From an uncultured Oscillospiraceae bacterium (GTDB lineage Bacteria; Bacillota; Clostridia; Oscillospirales; Ruminococcaceae): DNA of 11,386 bases. The notes beneath the pieces are model-generated. The model ran no database searches. It was not told where the DNA came from and saw only the letters and a list, made by a program, of their open reading frames with translations. The position numbers and the translations under genes were made by a program. The stretch lies in the NCBI GenBank assembly GCA_958427155.1, contig CAUABB010000032.1, positions 1 through 11,386 on the forward strand. The letters are read 5' to 3'. Below are positions 8,052 through 11,386 of this stretch, piece by piece; position 1 is the stretch's first letter, and each line of letters begins with the position of its first letter.

Positions 8052-8869
8052 CAATTGTTCCTACGGCTACGAACATAGCGCTCAAGGAATCCCCCCAGAG
8101 CGCATACTGTCAAAGTTGTTAAGCCAAAGTAAGTCAGACTGACACCTGGAACAGCATAGGATGCATGCAAGGCCTCTCTACAAAGCTCAACAGCATGCAA
8201 AACAGGATTCCACAATAAACAATCGGCTACTGACTGACTGAAAACAGAAATCGAAAAAAAGACACCGGAAACAAAAAAGAGGATGCGCAAAACCATCGGC
8301 ACCACCTTTTCTATGGCAGGGACAAAGACAGCGAGTGACGATAGAACCATGCCAAACCCCAATGACTGAAGCGGCACCAAAACTACCAGCGTCAGCAGCA
8401 AAGGAAGACTTCCCAACATAAATGGTTCACCCAGAACCAGTGTTCCCGCACAAATAATCATAGCGGTCACCAAAATCTGGGTTGCCGACGTCACCAGAGT
8501 TCTGGCAATCATGACATCCAGTTCAGTCACTTGAGGAAAAGTCAGCAAACCTTTATTGCCACTTACCGCCGTCAAGCAACGACTAATGGTATTTGAAAAG
8601 ATATTCCAAATACCAAAACCAATTGCAAGGAACATTGCCATCCCCATGCCATGCGGAGCCTGCCCGGCGCCCATGAAATGTCGTACACCCCAGAAAACGC
8701 TAATACCAAAAACACTCTGAATCAACACCCAGAGATAACCTAGCTTGCTGTTGCCATTAATCGTATGGATTTCGCGCAACATCAGTGCTGAAATTACACG
8801 CGCCTGGACGATTGCCCCGCGACGCAAATCATTCCAGAACGTGGGAGCCTCAGTGCACCAACTCGACAT
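8051..8869 (-). CDS. kpsM: Capsule polysaccharide ABC transporter permease KpsM
   Basis: This is the membrane subunit of the exporter, 272 residues (E. coli KpsM 258), of the ABC-2 type. An N-terminal amphipathic stretch carries LMLREIHT (29-36) and KLGYLWVLIQ (42-51), very close to the LFLREIRT and RLGYLWAI stretches I recall from E. coli KpsM. About six hydrophobic helices follow (about 43-65, 76-97, 124-147, 153-180, 190-211, 245-263). LLWNPVLHAVELCREA (218-233), before the last helix, is a family hallmark. I chose ATG 8869 because AGGA at 8878-8881 lies 8 bases upstream. A GTG at 8893 would add 8 residues but has no ribosome binding site. The start lies inside the preceding lipoprotein gene (20-base overlap), so translation is probably coupled. 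Confidence 0.94.
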   Translation of the reverse strand: MSSWCTEAPTFWNDLRRGAIVQARVISALMLREIHTINGNSKLGYLWVLIQSVFGISVFWGVRHFMGAGQAPHGMGMAMFLAIGFGIWNIFSNTISRCLTAVSGNKGLLTFPQVTELDVMIARTLVTSATQILVTAMIICAGTLVLGEPFMLGSLPLLLTLVVLVPLQSLGFGMVLSSLAVFVPAIEKVVPMVLRILFFVSGVFFSISVFSQSVADCLLWNPVLHAVELCREALHASYAVPGVSLTYFGLTTLTVCALGGFLERYVRSRRNN

Positions 8870-9206
8870 AGCGCCAATCCTGATCTTTACCACGGCAAAC
8901 GGCTACATAATGACGATCGCTTTCAGTCGTAATGCTGAAGCGGTGACATTGTTCACCCAGACCGTTTACATACTCGCGCTCCTTTGAAATCTGTGCCAGA
9001 CCAAAAGGGGTCGCTTCTTGAACTACGGCATTGCCTGACAACCGCTTAACAAGTGTTTGCGCAAATTGCTGGAGCTCTTCAGACTGTTGTTTGTCTACAA
9101 CAACTTGAGGTGCAGAGACCTCATGCTGCAACCCTCTTGGAGCCTGACACCCCGTCAACATGACTGCAGTAAAGGCAGTCATCGCAATAATCATTTTGGA
9201 TTTCAT
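8850..9206 (-). CDS. Small lipoprotein of unknown function in the capsule export operon
   Basis: This 118-residue protein has a type II signal peptide: positive MKSK, a hydrophobic core, and lipobox LTGC with the acylated cysteine at 20. Gln at +2 predicts sorting to the outer membrane. The mature part has a charged helix-prone stretch (about 38-57, with QQSEELQQFAQTLVKRL). A C-terminal region follows with two cysteines, GEQCHRF (about 84-90) and AVCRGKDQDWRYVELV (about 102-117), which may form a disulfide. The C-R...W pattern faintly recalls RT0821/17-kDa-antigen-like domains, but I cannot assign it. It sits 30 bases after kpsC, has AAGG 6 bases before its ATG, and overlaps kpsM by 20 bases. 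It is therefore probably co-expressed with the exporter and may assist KpsD at the outer membrane (inference). E. coli kps operons have no gene at this position as far as I know. Confidence 0.85.
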   Translation of the reverse strand: MKSKMIIAMTAFTAVMLTGCQAPRGLQHEVSAPQVVVDKQQSEELQQFAQTLVKRLSGNAVVQEATPFGLAQISKEREYVNGLGEQCHRFSITTESDRHYVAVCRGKDQDWRYVELVH

Positions 9207-9236
9207 TTCTAACCTTTGCTGTTAAAGACGAATCTG

Positions 9237-11327
9237 CTACTTTCGAGACAATACCCTGTGCACCACCTTTGCAATGCGGCAGACTTTGATCCACAAACCG
9301 ACTTCAGGTTGTTCTTTTCTCAAAATGCGATAACAGACGTCCTCCGGACGGCAGACGCATGATGTCTTCCAATCCCAATATTTCGGATACAGTATCATAG
9401 CACCCGCGATCAACTCCCCAAGGGTTAACGCTATATCCATACGTTTTTCCGCTGAATAATCAGTTGTCAAGCCCCAACCGGCATAGAAAGGCTTGCCATA
9501 CGTTACAACCTTCTTGTGACGCAAAAGTGCCTCAAACCCTGACAGACTGGTCAACGTATGCACTTCATCGACATATGGCCAGAAGTCATTCAGACTGCCC
9601 GATGTCACAATAAGATTTGTACATGTCCTGACAGTCTCAGCTGTAATAGTTCCTTCTCGATTGCCTGTCACCACATCAGGATGAGGCCTGAAGACAATGA
9701 AAGCTTCCGGATTGGCTTTCCTTACAGCCTTGAGCAACTGCTCAGTGGACTGAATAGTTCCACCGCCGCGCCTTACCGAGGCATCCCCATCTACCTGGCC
9801 CGGGACCAAAACCACAGTTTTATTGCGAGGCAATTTCTGGAGTTTTTTTACAACTTCCGGATCTGACGGCGTGTTGTATTTGCTAAGTCCATTGTCTACG
9901 ATCAGCTTAAGAAGGTTGTCGCTTCTATCCAACAGTCGCGGCAAATCCGGATGCTGTTTAATTTCGGCCAAGATATGCGTCATACGAGAAGGTCTTGCCG
10001 GATCGTAATAAATACCGCAGTCATCCAAAGCCAAAGAAAACGGATAGTGGTAATCCACGCCCAAGCCTACGGAGCGCAGGAAGCCATCCTCCATACGAAT
10101 AAGCGGCACACCAAGCTTAGTACATTGTTCAACCACTTTATCCGTAGCCTTGCCCGCCCAGATAAGCACGGTTTTACCTTCTTGAGCCGCCTTTTGAAAG
10201 CCGGCATCCAAATCACTTTCAAACTCAATCGTTCCACCGGTAGACGAAGCAAATGCCTTCACATGCGGCCACTTCCAGCGACGAAATCCTACGGCAATGT
10301 AATTCCGACGGTTTTCCTCATTGGCCAGACGCCTTGCGGCCATAATGTCAATGGCTTCTGTCAAAGAAATTCTGGTCCGTGTAACCGGATTCACATATCT
10401 GCATAGCTTAATATAGGCCGAAGCGAACATTTGTTCACGTGACGGACGGCCTGTGCGACGCGCAGGCACATCACCGTGATCAACCGTGAGTCCCCAACCT
10501 GCATAGAAAGGAACGCCGAACGTATGCACAACCTTGCCCATCAGCAGGGCCTCAAAACCCATCTGCGATGTGACTACATAAACTTCGTCGAAAGCGTCCA
10601 GAAAAGAGAGAGGCGCATAGTTTTCCGAAATGACACAAACATTGGGCGGCAGAGTCCCGAAACAGCTTCGCTTCTTGCCGCTCAAGACGTCAGGATGCGT
10701 CTTGACAACCACGACCGCATCTGGTTCTGCCAATGCCGCAGACAACATAGCCTGAAATGATTCCTTGCTAGCCTTGCCTAGAGCAATACTTGCATCGCCA
10801 TCAGTTTGATCGACTACCAAGATCAGCTTTTGTCCCGGCTTCACCCCGACCTTGTTGTAAAGCTTGACCTTATCTTCAGCAGAAAAGGACGGCGCATTGT
10901 TGTACTTGGACAGATCGTAGATCCTAAAGCGCTCAATGGCCGCACGAGCTTCATTTTGGATATTCCACGTCCACCAGCCCGTATTGTTCAGCATGTCCTC
11001 CAAATCGGAGGGCTCACACGCATCGTAATACACGCCGGTACGGTCTACAGACAGCGAAAGAGGTTGCTCACCATCTACGCCAAGCTTGAGCGAGCGAAGA
11101 AACCCATCTTCCAAAGCAAAGTATGGCAACGCATGTTTTTTGGCAAATGCACGCGCTTTCTCGGCAGTCTTCTTATGTCCCCAACCTATGACCAAATCGC
11201 CAGACGACGCCTTCGGGATTTCCCATGCACTGTGAAACTTCAGCTCTCCGTACTTCCGAATTTCATCCTGTAGGAAAACCTCCAGATTCTGAATCTTAGA
11301 AATGCCGGAAGAAAATACATGAATCAT
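9237..11327 (-). CDS. kpsC: Dual-module beta-Kdo transferase KpsC
   Basis: KpsC extends the short poly-beta-Kdo linker on the phosphatidylglycerol anchor of group 2 capsules, at the cytoplasmic face. It has two retaining transferase modules that form alternating 2,4 and 2,7 linkages. The 696-residue length matches the family (E. coli 675). The duplication is plain in the sequence: EDGFLRS at 73-79 and 413-419; DGDAS at 176-180 and 513-517; HPDV at 211-214 and 549-552; GFEALL at 257-262 and 597-602; PFYAGWGLT at 273-281 and 613-621. Both modules keep these blocks, so both look active. ATG 11327 gives MIHVFSSGI, similar to known KpsC starts. The Shine-Dalgarno is weak. It is the first gene visible in the operon; partners kpsS, kpsF and kpsU are not in the window. 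Confidence 0.94.
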   Translation of the reverse strand: MIHVFSSGISKIQNLEVFLQDEIRKYGELKFHSAWEIPKASSGDLVIGWGHKKTAEKARAFAKKHALPYFALEDGFLRSLKLGVDGEQPLSLSVDRTGVYYDACEPSDLEDMLNNTGWWTWNIQNEARAAIERFRIYDLSKYNNAPSFSAEDKVKLYNKVGVKPGQKLILVVDQTDGDASIALGKASKESFQAMLSAALAEPDAVVVVKTHPDVLSGKKRSCFGTLPPNVCVISENYAPLSFLDAFDEVYVVTSQMGFEALLMGKVVHTFGVPFYAGWGLTVDHGDVPARRTGRPSREQMFASAYIKLCRYVNPVTRTRISLTEAIDIMAARRLANEENRRNYIAVGFRRWKWPHVKAFASSTGGTIEFESDLDAGFQKAAQEGKTVLIWAGKATDKVVEQCTKLGVPLIRMEDGFLRSVGLGVDYHYPFSLALDDCGIYYDPARPSRMTHILAEIKQHPDLPRLLDRSDNLLKLIVDNGLSKYNTPSDPEVVKKLQKLPRNKTVVLVPGQVDGDASVRRGGGTIQSTEQLLKAVRKANPEAFIVFRPHPDVVTGNREGTITAETVRTCTNLIVTSGSLNDFWPYVDEVHTLTSLSGFEALLRHKKVVTYGKPFYAGWGLTTDYSAEKRMDIALTLGELIAGAMILYPKYWDWKTSCVCRPEDVCYRILRKEQPEVGLWIKVCRIAKVVHRVLSRK

Positions 11328-11386
11328 GGCGTTTTGTTCTACAGGTAGTTAGGTCCAGATAAGTCCGGTTGCGATTTGAGCACCCT
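11328..11386 (-). other. Sequence upstream of kpsC; no promoter recognised
   Basis: These 59 bases run up to the window edge. I see no good -10/-35 pair and no ops element (GGCGGTAG on the coding strand), which marks RfaH-dependent capsule operons in enterobacteria. A weak imperfect hairpin (CCGGA/TCTGG on the coding strand) is present. The operon promoter, if close, lies beyond the window or is not recognisable. Confidence 0.4.

Noticed and set aside
8870..8893. GTG start for KpsM at 8893
   Set aside because: No ribosome binding site precedes it, while ATG 8869 has AGGA 8 bases upstream.
9558..11273. Several plus-strand open frames of 60-155 residues across kpsC
   Set aside because: They are antisense shadows of the strongly conserved KpsC sequence, with no domain signal.
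1..11386. CRISPR array, tRNA or rRNA genes
   Set aside because: No regularly spaced repeats and no tRNA-like or rRNA-like stretch seen on either strand.

Overview
The window reads as one end of an ABC-transporter-dependent (group 2-like) capsule locus of a Gram-negative bacterium. KpsD, KpsE and a lipoprotein all imply an outer membrane. The organism cannot be fixed from the sequence. Moderate GC in the conserved genes and KpsMTED/KpsC similarity fit a gut or host-associated proteobacterium; a Sutterellaceae-like betaproteobacterium is only a guess.

All eight capsule genes are on the minus strand and are transcribed from right to left. The order is kpsC (dual beta-Kdo transferase, 11327-9237), a small lipoprotein of unknown function (9206-8850), kpsM (8869-8051), kpsT (8051-7389), kpsE (7402-6179), kpsD (6164-4365), a GT2 glycosyltransferase with an incomplete CDP-glycerol glycerophosphotransferase-like domain (4353-2419), and a large DUF6270-type protein (2296-326). 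From kpsC to the glycosyltransferase, genes overlap or lie at most 30 bases apart, which suggests one operon. A 122-base gap precedes the last gene.

KpsC would build the poly-Kdo linker on the lipid anchor. KpsM and KpsT form the inner-membrane ABC transporter. KpsE spans the periplasm and KpsD passes the polymer through the outer membrane. The last two genes are visibly more AT-rich, as expected of the serotype-specific region that builds or decorates the repeat unit. Their domains suggest a polymer related to glycerol- or polyol-phosphate (teichoic-acid-like) capsules, but the phosphotransferase part is truncated and lacks the usual QHG motif. kpsS, kpsF and kpsU are not in the window.

The left edge carries the C-terminal end of a probable IS transposase on the plus strand. 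It converges on the operon, and its end lies close to, or inside, the 3' end of the DUF6270 gene.

The points most worth a second look are: an exact 8-bp tandem duplication containing the stop codon of the glycosyltransferase; the uncharacterised lipoprotein inside the kps export operon; and the two-part DUF6270 protein beside an IS end.
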